Source of the DNA: an uncultured Campylobacter sp.
GTDB taxonomy: Bacteria > Campylobacterota > Campylobacteria > Campylobacterales > Campylobacteraceae
Reading direction: 5' to 3'
DNA: 6,793 nucleotides
Assembly (NCBI RefSeq): GCF_938018145.1
Contig: NZ_CALIII010000006.1
Coordinates: 1-6,793, forward strand
The position numbers and the translations under genes are program-made. Below the pieces are notes generated by a model. It saw nothing but the letters and a program-made list of their open reading frames with translations. It made no database searches and was not told the DNA's origin. This document shows positions 1 through 5,478 of this stretch, piece after piece. How positions within the stretch are numbered: position 1 is the first letter of the stretch; each line of letters starts with the position of its first letter.

Positions 1-31
1 TGCCGGCTAGCTGCGCTTTTTGTTTCGCCAA
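1..31 (-). CDS. N-terminal start of an unidentified minus-strand gene (partial)
   Basis: Only the first ten codons are inside the window, reading M-A-K-Q-K-A-Q-L-A-G from a TTG start at 31-29. The start is supported by a strong Shine-Dalgarno AAGGAG (complement of 37-42) five bases upstream. The nearest upstream in-frame-looking ATG (near 61-65) runs into a stop after four codons, so TTG is the best start. Ten residues are not enough to name the product. It points the same way as pyrE but lies more than 700 bases beyond it, so it is probably transcribed separately. Confidence 0.55.
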   Translation of the reverse strand, partial: MAKQKAQLAG

Positions 32-755
32 TTTTACTCCTTTTTTGCTTTATTTTGGGTACATGTTTTGGATTTGAGCGTCAAATTTGATCGCTACCGC
101 CTAAATTTATGCTCTTTTACTTTTGTTGCAGCAAATTTACGCTCTGCTTTTATGCGTCGCCTCTTTGGCATGGCAAATTTACAGCTCTTTTCCGCTTGAG
201 CACCGCTCGCACCGTCTTAGCCAGCCAACCTTGCTCTGCTCGTAAATGGCGCTTCGTTTGCTGCCAGATTATGCGTTTTGCCTGGCGTAATCTTTACGAT
301 ATCTGCCGCCTTTGTTTGTCTTTATCTGAACGCCCGTTTACGACGATTAATAATTTTCGCCCCGCGCATTTTTTCATCAAGCCTGCTTACGCTTGGTTTA
401 TTATTAGCTCCATAAAATTTATAAAGTGCGGATTTTAAATTTAAGCGTTTATCTCGCGCCAAATTTTAAATTCATAAATTTTAGGACGCTCTTGCGCGAG
501 GCGTAAATTTATCTAAATTTGACGATCGTCGCTAAATACGCAAAAACGGCAACGCAAATTTAATCCAGCTCCGATCGCGACTTATAAAACGCAACGGCCG
601 ATTTTACTTTATCGTCAAATTTATCGCTCAAAATATCGCGGAATGCAGCATGACCGAGTCAAATTTGATTTGCGATCGGTTTGTATTCATTGACGCTTGC
701 AAAATACATCTAAATTTGCGGGGCTAAATCAAACATAACCGCGAAATTTGAAAAT
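32..755. other. 724-bp stretch without a credible gene, rich in AAATTT
   Basis: No reading frame here looks like a real protein. The longest (109-438, plus strand) has no ribosome binding site, a Cys/Phe/Arg-rich composition and no recognisable motif. What can be seen is about sixteen copies of AAATTT, a perfect ten-base palindrome GACGATCGTC at 521-530, and an eight-base inverted pair CCGATCGC (571-578) / GCGATCGG (672-679). No tRNA, rRNA or recognisable small RNA was found. It could be decayed coding sequence or a spacer; nothing here decides between them. Confidence 0.6.
712..749 (-). terminator. Weak hairpin just downstream of pyrE
   Basis: AAATTTGCGG (712-721) and CCGCGAAATTT (739-749) form a ten-pair stem with one bulged base and a 17-base loop, starting seven bases after the pyrE stop codon. 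On the minus strand no run of T follows directly, so it is a poor intrinsic terminator. It may be a processing or stability hairpin, or simply two AAATTT words falling near each other. Confidence 0.25.
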
Positions 756-1367
756 TTAATTCCCTCTGCTGCCAGGCTTTATCGCCTTGCTTCCATCGGC
801 GCAGAGCGGACAGTTTGCGGGCTCGTAAATCTCAAACTCAAAGTTTCCAAGCGCAAAAAACGGCTTGTCGGCAGGCAGTTTGGCGCTGGGTTTTGCGACG
901 CTGCCGGCTAAATTTGCAACCTTACAAAAGCCGCGATTAGCAAGCGCGGCAAACGCCACGACCTTGCCGCCTAGGCTCTCGATCACGCGCGCTGCCTCTA
1001 GTGCCGAGCCGCCTGTGGTGATGATGTCCTCGCAGACGACGAATCGCTCACCCTCTCTCACCTCAAAACCGCGTCGCAGGCTCATCACTCGCTCTACTCG
1101 CTCGGTAAAGATGAAGCGCTTTTTTGCCGCGCGAGCTAGCTCGTAACCCGCCAAAATTCCGCCTAGAGCGGGCGAACAGACGCTGTCAAACTCTACGCCC
1201 GATTTTTCGATGACGGCGGCCAGCTCGTCTGCTAGAGCGCCTGCTAACTGAGGATCCTCGAGTACTTTGGCGCTTTGCAGATAAAACTGCGAGTGGTTGC
1301 CGCTGCTAAGCAAAAAATGACCCTGCAAATACGCGCCCGCATCCTTGTAAATTTTCTCTAAATCCAT
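756..1367 (-). CDS. pyrE: Orotate phosphoribosyltransferase
   Basis: PyrE joins orotate and PRPP to make orotidine 5'-monophosphate, the fifth step of de novo pyrimidine synthesis, in the cytoplasm. The 203-residue product has the PRPP-binding signature of type I phosphoribosyltransferases, [12 protein letters not shown], at about 110-121, with the acidic pair E113-D114. An N-terminal segment with [14 protein letters not shown] (about 16-29) is typical of PyrE. A C-terminal CPLC (186-189) resembles the tail of the Thermus-type PyrE subfamily; the two Cys might bind a metal, which is inference. The ATG at 1367 is supported by AAAGGA a few bases upstream. It appears to be its own transcription unit, because a strong terminator lies between it and frr. 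Confidence 0.96.
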   Translation of the reverse strand: MDLEKIYKDAGAYLQGHFLLSSGNHSQFYLQSAKVLEDPQLAGALADELAAVIEKSGVEFDSVCSPALGGILAGYELARAAKKRFIFTERVERVMSLRRGFEVREGERFVVCEDIITTGGSALEAARVIESLGGKVVAFAALANRGFCKVANLAGSVAKPSAKLPADKPFFALGNFEFEIYEPANCPLCADGSKAIKPGSRGN

Positions 1368-1458
1368 CGTTTTTCCTTTGTAAAATTTGAGCGAATTTTA
1401 CCCTAAGCGCGCTTAAGCTACTATTTTTTGAGCTTTTGGCGGCTTGCGATTTTGCATT

Positions 1459-1464
1459 ATTATA
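1459..1464 (-). promoter_or_regulatory. Probable -10 box for pyrE
   Basis: On the minus strand this reads TATAAT, about 92 bases upstream of the pyrE ATG, which would give an untranslated leader of roughly 80-85 bases. A T-run (complement of 1480-1485) lies further upstream and there is no TTGACA, as is usual in Campylobacter. I found no convincing attenuator in the leader. Confidence 0.5.
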
Positions 1465-1636
1465 AGCCTCTACCGAGCAAAAAACGGCTAGCAATTTTAA
1501 ATTTGGATATAAATTTTGGTAAAAGCGAGTATGGCGTGATAAATTTAAAATTTGGGCGAAATAAATAAACGCGCTTTGGGGTGTAGCAAAAGCGGACTAA
1601 AATTTATGCTAAATGCGAAATAGCGGAAGGTTTTAT

Positions 1637-1669
1637 AAAAAAAGCGGCTCGTCAAATTTAACAAGCCGC
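1637..1669 (-). terminator. Strong intrinsic terminator after frr
   Basis: Read on the minus strand, a nine-pair stem (1669-1661 with 1652-1644; GCGGCU paired with AGCCGC, one G-U wobble, then two more pairs) closes an eight-base loop and is followed directly by seven T (complement of 1637-1643). The wobble makes the stem complete only in the minus-strand transcript. It begins eight bases past the frr stop codon and should end the leftward BI-1 / thiD2 / secG / deacetylase / frr transcript. The loop itself contains AAATTT. Confidence 0.88.
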
Positions 1670-1677
1670 ATATAAAT

Positions 1678-2235
1678 TTAGACTTTTAAAAGTTCGCTCT
1701 CTTTTTCTTTTACGAGCGAGTCGATCTTTGACGTGTAGCTGTCGGTGATCTTTTGGACTTCGTCTTGTCCTTTTTTGCTCTCGTCCTCGGTGATAGCTTT
1801 ATCTTTTTCTAGCTTTTTTACCTCGTCGTTAGCGTCTTTTCTGATGTTTCTGATGCTGACTTTGGCTTTTTCGCCGAATGCCTTAGCGTGCTTTGCGTTT
1901 TCTTGGCGTTGCTCGACCGTCATCGGAGGGAAAAATAGCTTCACGCTCTCGCCGTCGTTGTTCGGATTTACGCCGATATTTGCCGCAGAGATCGCTGCGG
2001 TGATGGTTTTTAGCATCGGTTTTTCCCACGGCGTTATGCTTATGGTACTAGCATCGCTCGTTAGTACGGTGGCGACTTGGTTTAGCGGGGTTTGACTACC
2101 GTAATAATCTACGTAAATATTATCGACTATGCTTATATTTACCTTGCCCGTGCGAAGCGTGCTAAAGTCGCGTTTTAGACCCTCGATGCACTTATCGCTA
2201 TGCTCTTTTTGTTTTTTGTAAATTTCATTCAGCAT
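1678..2235 (-). CDS. frr: Ribosome recycling factor
   Basis: RRF works with EF-G to split the ribosome after termination, releasing mRNA and tRNA. The 185-residue length is exactly usual for the family. Residues LRTGKVN (27-33) begin the second helix-to-domain-II transition, PLNQVATV (50-57) and ITPWEK (67-72) belong to domain II, and [13 protein letters not shown] (98-110) leads back into the long three-helix bundle. The conserved R129/R132 pair ([11 protein letters not shown]) is on the ribosome-contacting helix. The ATG at 2235 lies inside the end of the deacetylase gene, overlapping it by 11 bases, and its ribosome binding site AAAGGA (complement of 2241-2246) lies within that gene's last codons, so translation is probably coupled. 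It is the last gene before the terminator. Confidence 0.97.
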   Translation of the reverse strand: MLNEIYKKQKEHSDKCIEGLKRDFSTLRTGKVNISIVDNIYVDYYGSQTPLNQVATVLTSDASTISITPWEKPMLKTITAAISAANIGVNPNNDGESVKLFFPPMTVEQRQENAKHAKAFGEKAKVSIRNIRKDANDEVKKLEKDKAITEDESKKGQDEVQKITDSYTSKIDSLVKEKESELLKV

Positions 2236-3190
2236 TTATATCCTTTACTAAAATTTTGGTCGTCGTTTTTCCGTTTACCTTAAGGCTCATTCTTACTTTA
2301 TATCGGTCGATCGGCTTGTTAAATTTAAGCGTCATCTGTCCGTTTTCAAGCTTGACTTTTTTTGTTTTTTGCCCTGTCATCGAGAAGTATCCGTGTGTCG
2401 CGTTCTCGTCGGTTTTGATGATAAGTTCGCTGATTTTATTGTCTTTTGGATAGTCTTGCGGCAGTATCCATTCGGCTTTTAAAAATTTACTCGCAAGCGC
2501 AGACGGCAGGTGAGTGCCGTTCATTGCAGGTATCCTGTCTAGTTCGTGCAGATCGCTGTTTGCCGCGACCGCGCCCGAGTTTTGGCTCAGTATTACCTCG
2601 ATGCCGTGCTCAATTGCTACATCGCGTACCCTGTCATTATATTCGCCGAAAGGATAAGCAAAATAGCGCGGCTTGTAGCCCATATTTTTTTCAAATTTGC
2701 CTATGCCGTCCTCAAAGTCGTTTTTTAATTTTTCCTCGTTAAGACCGACCATGTGCAAGTGACCGTAGGAGTGATAGCCGACTTCGCCGTATTTTTCCAT
2801 CTCTTTGATCTGCTCAAAGGTCATAAAGTCGCCGTATTTTCGCGCGGTGGCCTCGACGTAGATCATCAGCGCAAACGGATATCCGTACTCTAAAAATACC
2901 GGCAAACCTTTTTCGTAAAAGCTTTTGTAGCCGTCATCTACCGTTAAAACGACCCAATTATCAGATACCGGCTCGCCGTTTTTGATAGCGTCCACGAGCT
3001 TTGAGAGAGGGATGATCTCATAGCCTTTTTCTTTAAAATAATCAAACTGCTCGCGTAAATTTTTAATAGAGACGTTGGTGCTCGGGTGTCTATCGTCGTC
3101 AAATCTATGATAGTTAAAGATATGTGCGTCTGCAAATGCAAACTGCGCCACCGCCACAAAAAATACAAGCGCGGAAACTAATTTTTTCAC
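2225..3190 (-). CDS. Exported polysaccharide deacetylase (NodB-type, carbohydrate esterase family 4)
   Basis: This enzyme probably removes acetyl groups from N-acetylated sugars in the periplasm; the actual substrate (peptidoglycan, a surface glycan or another polymer) cannot be told from sequence. Counting from the GTG start, residues 1-20 form a signal peptide (KK, hydrophobic core, cleavage after AFA). The NodB motifs follow in order: TVDDGY (83-88) with the catalytic-base and metal aspartates D85/D86, HSYGH (140-144) giving the metal ligands H140 and H144, and YFAYPFG (176-182). From about residue 250 there is a separate, probably beta-rich C-terminal domain that I do not recognise. GTG at 3190 is preferred over the adjacent TTG at 3193 because AAGG is seven bases from GTG and only four from TTG; using TTG adds one residue. 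It follows secG by a few bases and overlaps frr. Confidence 0.9.
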   Translation of the reverse strand: MKKLVSALVFFVAVAQFAFADAHIFNYHRFDDDRHPSTNVSIKNLREQFDYFKEKGYEIIPLSKLVDAIKNGEPVSDNWVVLTVDDGYKSFYEKGLPVFLEYGYPFALMIYVEATARKYGDFMTFEQIKEMEKYGEVGYHSYGHLHMVGLNEEKLKNDFEDGIGKFEKNMGYKPRYFAYPFGEYNDRVRDVAIEHGIEVILSQNSGAVAANSDLHELDRIPAMNGTHLPSALASKFLKAEWILPQDYPKDNKISELIIKTDENATHGYFSMTGQKTKKVKLENGQMTLKFNKPIDRYKVRMSLKVNGKTTTKILVKDINAE

Positions 3191-3197
3191 CAATGCG

Positions 3198-3201
3198 CCT
3201 T
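3198..3201 (-). promoter_or_regulatory. Ribosome binding site deciding the deacetylase start
   Basis: AAGG on the minus strand overlaps the secG stop codon. Its spacing of seven bases favours GTG at 3190, compared with four bases to TTG at 3193. The overlap suggests that ribosomes ending secG can restart on the deacetylase. Confidence 0.55.
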
Positions 3202-3547
3202 ATTTTTGCTCGCTTGCTGGAGCTTCTGGAGCTGCAGGAGCGCTAGGAGCTTGCGGAACGACTGCTTCTGGAGCCGCAGGTAGCGACGAAGTATCGACGC
3301 TATCTATGAGAGATTTGCTGCTTTGCGTGTTGTAAACGTAGCTTAACGCTAGGGTGTTTAGGACAAATAAAACGCCCACAACGAAAGTAAATTTAGCCAA
3401 AAACCCGGCCGGTCCTTTTGCGCCAAATAGGCTTTCGTTGCTACCGCTGTACGCGCCTAGGCCGATAGAGGAACTCTTCTGAAGCAAAACGGCGATCGTC
3501 AAAACTACCGCGAAAATAAACTGCAATACTAAAAAAAGCGAATCCAT
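3200..3547 (-). CDS. secG: Preprotein translocase subunit SecG
   Basis: SecG is the small accessory subunit of the SecYEG channel in the inner membrane and aids SecA-driven export. The 115-residue protein has two membrane helices (about 4-23 and 49-71) joined by the conserved loop with GLGAYSGSNESLFGAKGPAGF (about 29-49), the best mark of the family. After the second helix comes a hydrophilic tail rich in Ala and Pro (about 90-110), as often seen in epsilonproteobacterial SecG. The ATG at 3547 has AAAAGGA upstream. A likely promoter lies in the short gap before it. The downstream deacetylase, itself exported, begins within about ten bases. Confidence 0.95.
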   Translation of the reverse strand: MDSLFLVLQFIFAVVLTIAVLLQKSSSIGLGAYSGSNESLFGAKGPAGFLAKFTFVVGVLFVLNTLALSYVYNTQSSKSLIDSVDTSSLPAAPEAVVPQAPSAPAAPEAPASEQK

Positions 3548-3580
3548 AAAAATCCTTTTAAATTTTCAAAATTAGTCGCG

Positions 3581-3586
3581 ATTATA
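3581..3586 (-). promoter_or_regulatory. Probable secG promoter (-10 box)
   Basis: TATAAT on the minus strand sits 34 bases upstream of the secG start inside the 61-bp gap after thiD2. It is preceded by a run of six T just upstream and by AAATTC and AAATTT roughly each ten bases further back, the T-rich pattern usual for Campylobacter sigma-70 promoters; there is no -35 box. It would let secG, the deacetylase and frr be transcribed independently of the BI-1 and thiD2 genes. Confidence 0.62.
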
Positions 3587-3608
3587 CTAAAAAAGTTTTG
3601 AATTTGGG

Positions 3609-3992
3609 TTAAATTTCTTTTTCTATCTCATAAAGTTCGTAGCGCACGGCTTTAAAAATCTCGGAAATTTTAACGTCGATGAGTTTAAAACACTCCTCTA
3701 AAACCCTTGCGCTTTCTTGCGCTCGTTTGATGTTGGCGGTTTGCAAATCGTCCAAATTTAGGCGAATTTGCTCCTCTTTTAGGCTCGGTTTTAGCACGTC
3801 GTTTGCGGCGTCGCGAAATTTTAAGAATTCTTTTTGCGGGATTTTTGCCTTGTGGCGGAGAGTTTTTATTTTTTTAGCGAGGGCTAGGTCGTCAAAGCCG
3901 TAACGTCTGACGTCCTCGACGACTCTAAGCCCTTCTTTTAAGCGGTTTAAATTTGCGTCTATTACGCGGTAGAGCCGCTCTTCGTTAGTCAT
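3609..3992 (-). CDS. thiD2: Standalone ThiD2-like hydroxymethylpyrimidine phosphate kinase
   Basis: The 127-residue product matches the small ThiD2 domain that in cyanobacteria and others is fused to the N terminus of thiamine phosphate synthase (ThiE). Known ThiD2 proteins of about 130 residues phosphorylate HMP-P to HMP-PP for thiamin synthesis and do not use free HMP. Seen here: DANLNRLKEGLRVVED (12-27) and ANIKRAQESARVLEE (86-100), each followed about 20 residues later by KxxR (K43-R46, K114-R117), so the protein looks like a helical duplication. There is no TIM barrel and no ThiE active site, so the name thiamine-phosphate pyrophosphorylase, often given to such genes, would be wrong. Its ATG overlaps the end of the BI-1 gene by eight bases with only a distant AGGA, suggesting coupled translation. 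The activity is inferred from family resemblance. Confidence 0.8.
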   Translation of the reverse strand: MTNEERLYRVIDANLNRLKEGLRVVEDVRRYGFDDLALAKKIKTLRHKAKIPQKEFLKFRDAANDVLKPSLKEEQIRLNLDDLQTANIKRAQESARVLEECFKLIDVKISEIFKAVRYELYEIEKEI

Positions 3993-4686
3993 CGCTATTA
4001 AAAAATCCTAAAATTCTAAGTAATGAAACGAATAAATTTAAGAAATCAAGGTAAAGATCAACTGCGCCCTCGATCGGAGTTTCGTAGTTGCCGCGGATGA
4101 TATTTTGCGTGTCGTAAAGGATATACGCGCTAAATAAAACAGCAGCTACGCACGATAGCGCTACCTGAAAAATCGGACTTTTGAAGAATAAATTTAGTAG
4201 CATAGCCACGAGCAAAACGATAAGCGTGATGAAAAGCATCTTGCCCCACGTCGTAAAGTCGCGCTTGGTGTTCATCGCAAATACGCTAAGTCCGCCAAAT
4301 GCTACCGTCGTAAGCGTAAAGGCCTGAGCCACTATCGCCGCGCCTCCGGGCATCGCAAAAGTGCGTCCCAAAATAGGCGTAAGCGTAAGTCCGCTAACGA
4401 AAGTAAAGGCAAAAAGCAGGATTAAATTTAAGCCCGCTTTGCGTTTGGCAAACATTAAACCGACCAAAAGTCCTAGCTCAAGTATCACAAATAGCCAGTA
4501 GTTGCCCGCTACCGTAGCTCCCAGCGAGCTATAAAGCCCGACGTAAGCTCCGACGCTGGCTGCTAAAAGCGAAGCCGCGAAAAGCTGATAGGTTTGCTTG
4601 ATAAACGTGCTAAGCGCGCTTTGCGAATATTCGCTCGCAACCTCGTGCTCTCTTGAGTTTGCATAGTTTCTGTCATATAAACTCAT
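3985..4686 (-). CDS. Bax inhibitor-1 / YccA family membrane protein
   Basis: This is a multi-pass inner-membrane protein of the BI-1 (TMBIM) family. Characterised bacterial relatives include YetJ, a pH-sensitive calcium leak channel, and YccA, which modulates FtsH; the role here is unknown. Using the ATG at 4686 gives 233 residues with about seven hydrophobic helices (near 33-52, 62-80, 86-106, 115-137, 147-168, 172-191 and 207-227). The family mark YDTQ (191-194) and the DLYLDFLNLF segment (210-219) supply two aspartates, D192 and D214, that by position correspond to the pH-sensing pair of YetJ. A longer frame adds 13 residues upstream (to 4725), but AAGGAG lies properly in front of 4686 and overlaps that extension, so the shorter start is chosen. 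It is the first gene of the leftward cluster. Confidence 0.9.
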   Translation of the reverse strand: MSLYDRNYANSREHEVASEYSQSALSTFIKQTYQLFAASLLAASVGAYVGLYSSLGATVAGNYWLFVILELGLLVGLMFAKRKAGLNLILLFAFTFVSGLTLTPILGRTFAMPGGAAIVAQAFTLTTVAFGGLSVFAMNTKRDFTTWGKMLFITLIVLLVAMLLNLFFKSPIFQVALSCVAAVLFSAYILYDTQNIIRGNYETPIEGAVDLYLDFLNLFVSLLRILGFFNSDD

Positions 4687-4691
4687 TTTTT

Positions 4692-4697
4692 CTCCTT
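4692..4697 (-). promoter_or_regulatory. Ribosome binding site deciding the BI-1 family start
   Basis: AAGGAG on the minus strand, five bases before the ATG at 4686. It supports the 233-residue product over the 246-residue extended frame. Confidence 0.8.
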
Positions 4698-4739
4698 TTT
4701 TAAATTTTGACGCAAATTTAGCCAAAAATAGGTAAATAA

Positions 4740-4745
4740 AATATA
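4740..4745 (-). promoter_or_regulatory. Possible -10 box for the BI-1 gene cluster
   Basis: The minus strand reads TATATT within an AT-rich stretch about 54 bases upstream of the BI-1 family start. No -35 box and only a loose T-rich pattern support it. A promoter must exist somewhere in this divergent gap, but this exact site is a guess. Confidence 0.3.
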
Positions 4746-4776
4746 AAAGATCGCTGAATTTGACGCGCGAAAAGCA

Positions 4777-4819
4777 TTTTAAAAAATTTTAACGAACTTT
4801 GAAACGTTTTTGATATAAT
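4777..4819 (+). promoter_or_regulatory. canB promoter: extended -10 with ten-base periodic T-tracts
   Basis: TATAAT at 4814-4819 is preceded by TG one base away (TGATATAAT), an extended -10. Upstream, T-tracts begin at 4777, 4787, 4798 and 4807, a spacing of nine to eleven bases, with no TTGACA. This is the pattern described for C. jejuni sigma-70 promoters. Transcription would begin near 4826, leaving a leader of about 20-25 bases. A second TATAAT at 4824-4829 is closer to the start codon and less well preceded. Confidence 0.78.
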
Positions 4820-4848
4820 ATTTTATAATTTTTTATACGGGAAAGCAG

Positions 4849-5478
4849 ATGCAAGGTATCTTAGACGGCGCAGTTAAATTTATGGAAGAGGATTTTTTGG
4901 AGCATAAGGAGCTTTTTGAAAGCCTAGGCGAGAAACAGACGCCGCACACTCTTTTTGTCGGCTGTATCGATTCGCGCGTGGTGCCTAGCCTTATAACAAA
5001 CACGGTTCCTGGCGACCTAGTAGTTGTGCGAAATATCGCAAACATCGTGCCCCCATACCGCAAAAGCGAGGAGTTTTTGGCTACGACCTCGGCGATCGAG
5101 TATGCCTTGCAAACGCTAAACGTACAAAACGTCATCATCTGCGGGCACAGCAACTGCGGCGGCTGCGCGGCTTTGTGGATGGATGAGGCTAAATTTAGCA
5201 AAACGCCAAACGTAAAGCGCTGGCTTGATCTACTAGAGCCCGTAAAAAAGCGCGTACAAAAGCTTTTTGGCGACAATATCGCAAAAAGAGAGTGGATAAC
5301 CGAGCGACTTAGCCTTGTAAATTCGTTTGAAAATTTACTGAGCTATCCCGACGTCAAGGCTAAATTTAGAGACGGGGAGCTAAAAATTTACGCCTGGCAC
5401 TACATAATAGAAACGGGCGAAATCTACAACTACAACTTCGTAACAAAGAGCTTTAAACTGCTAGGAGTCGAGAAATGA
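4849..5478 (+). CDS. canB: Beta-class carbonic anhydrase
   Basis: The enzyme interconverts CO2 and bicarbonate in the cytoplasm, supplying bicarbonate for carboxylation and helping capnophilic campylobacters live at varying CO2. The 209-residue product has the beta-class zinc site: C39 in GCIDSR, H100 and C103 in ICGHSNCGG, with the D41-R43 dyad that acts next to the zinc. The GDLVVVRNIAN stretch (55-65) is also typical. ATG at 4849 follows a modest GGGAAAG. It faces away from the BI-1 gene and has its own good promoter. The stop codon overlaps the start of the following mscS-type gene (ATGA), so the two form an operon. In C. jejuni, as I recall, canB also precedes a mechanosensitive channel gene. 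Confidence 0.95.
   Translation: MQGILDGAVKFMEEDFLEHKELFESLGEKQTPHTLFVGCIDSRVVPSLITNTVPGDLVVVRNIANIVPPYRKSEEFLATTSAIEYALQTLNVQNVIICGHSNCGGCAALWMDEAKFSKTPNVKRWLDLLEPVKKRVQKLFGDNIAKREWITERLSLVNSFENLLSYPDVKAKFRDGELKIYAWHYIIETGEIYNYNFVTKSFKLLGVEK

Larger units (their letters stand above)
1368..1677. other. 310-bp intergenic region between frr and pyrE
   Basis: This gap carries the frr-side terminator at its right end and the likely pyrE promoter nearer its left end. In between I see no gene, only about eight or nine copies of AAATTT, a density well above that in the coding regions. A reading frame crossing it into pyrE (1306-1494, minus) is an out-of-frame shadow with no family features. Confidence 0.6.

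Noticed and set aside
109..438. 109-codon plus-strand reading frame in the gene-free region
   Set aside because: No ribosome binding site, unusual Cys/Phe/Arg-rich composition, no family features; its start is simply the ATG after an AAATTT word.
865..1146. Plus-strand reading frame opposite pyrE
   Set aside because: Lies wholly antisense within pyrE, which has clear family motifs; low-complexity Ala/Ser/Arg product.
1306..1494. 62-codon minus-strand frame overlapping the pyrE start, considered as a leader peptide
   Set aside because: Its TTG start would lie upstream of the likely pyrE transcription start, there is no clear ribosome binding site, and the product has no leader-like regulatory codons.
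1745..2095. Plus-strand hydrophobic reading frame opposite frr
   Set aside because: Antisense shadow of frr; hydrophobicity comes from complementing Lys/Glu-rich codons.
2446..2742. Plus-strand reading frames opposite the deacetylase
   Set aside because: Antisense to a gene with intact catalytic motifs and no independent support.
3609..3992. Annotation as thiamine phosphate synthase (ThiE)
   Set aside because: At 127 residues it is too short for the ThiE barrel and matches only the ThiD2 domain found at the N terminus of some ThiE fusions.
4687..4725. Extended N terminus of the BI-1 family protein
   Set aside because: The extra 13 codons cover the AAGGAG ribosome binding site of the 4686 start and have no such site of their own.
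4833..5276. 147-codon minus-strand frame opposite canB
   Set aside because: Antisense shadow; canB has complete zinc ligands, promoter and operon context.
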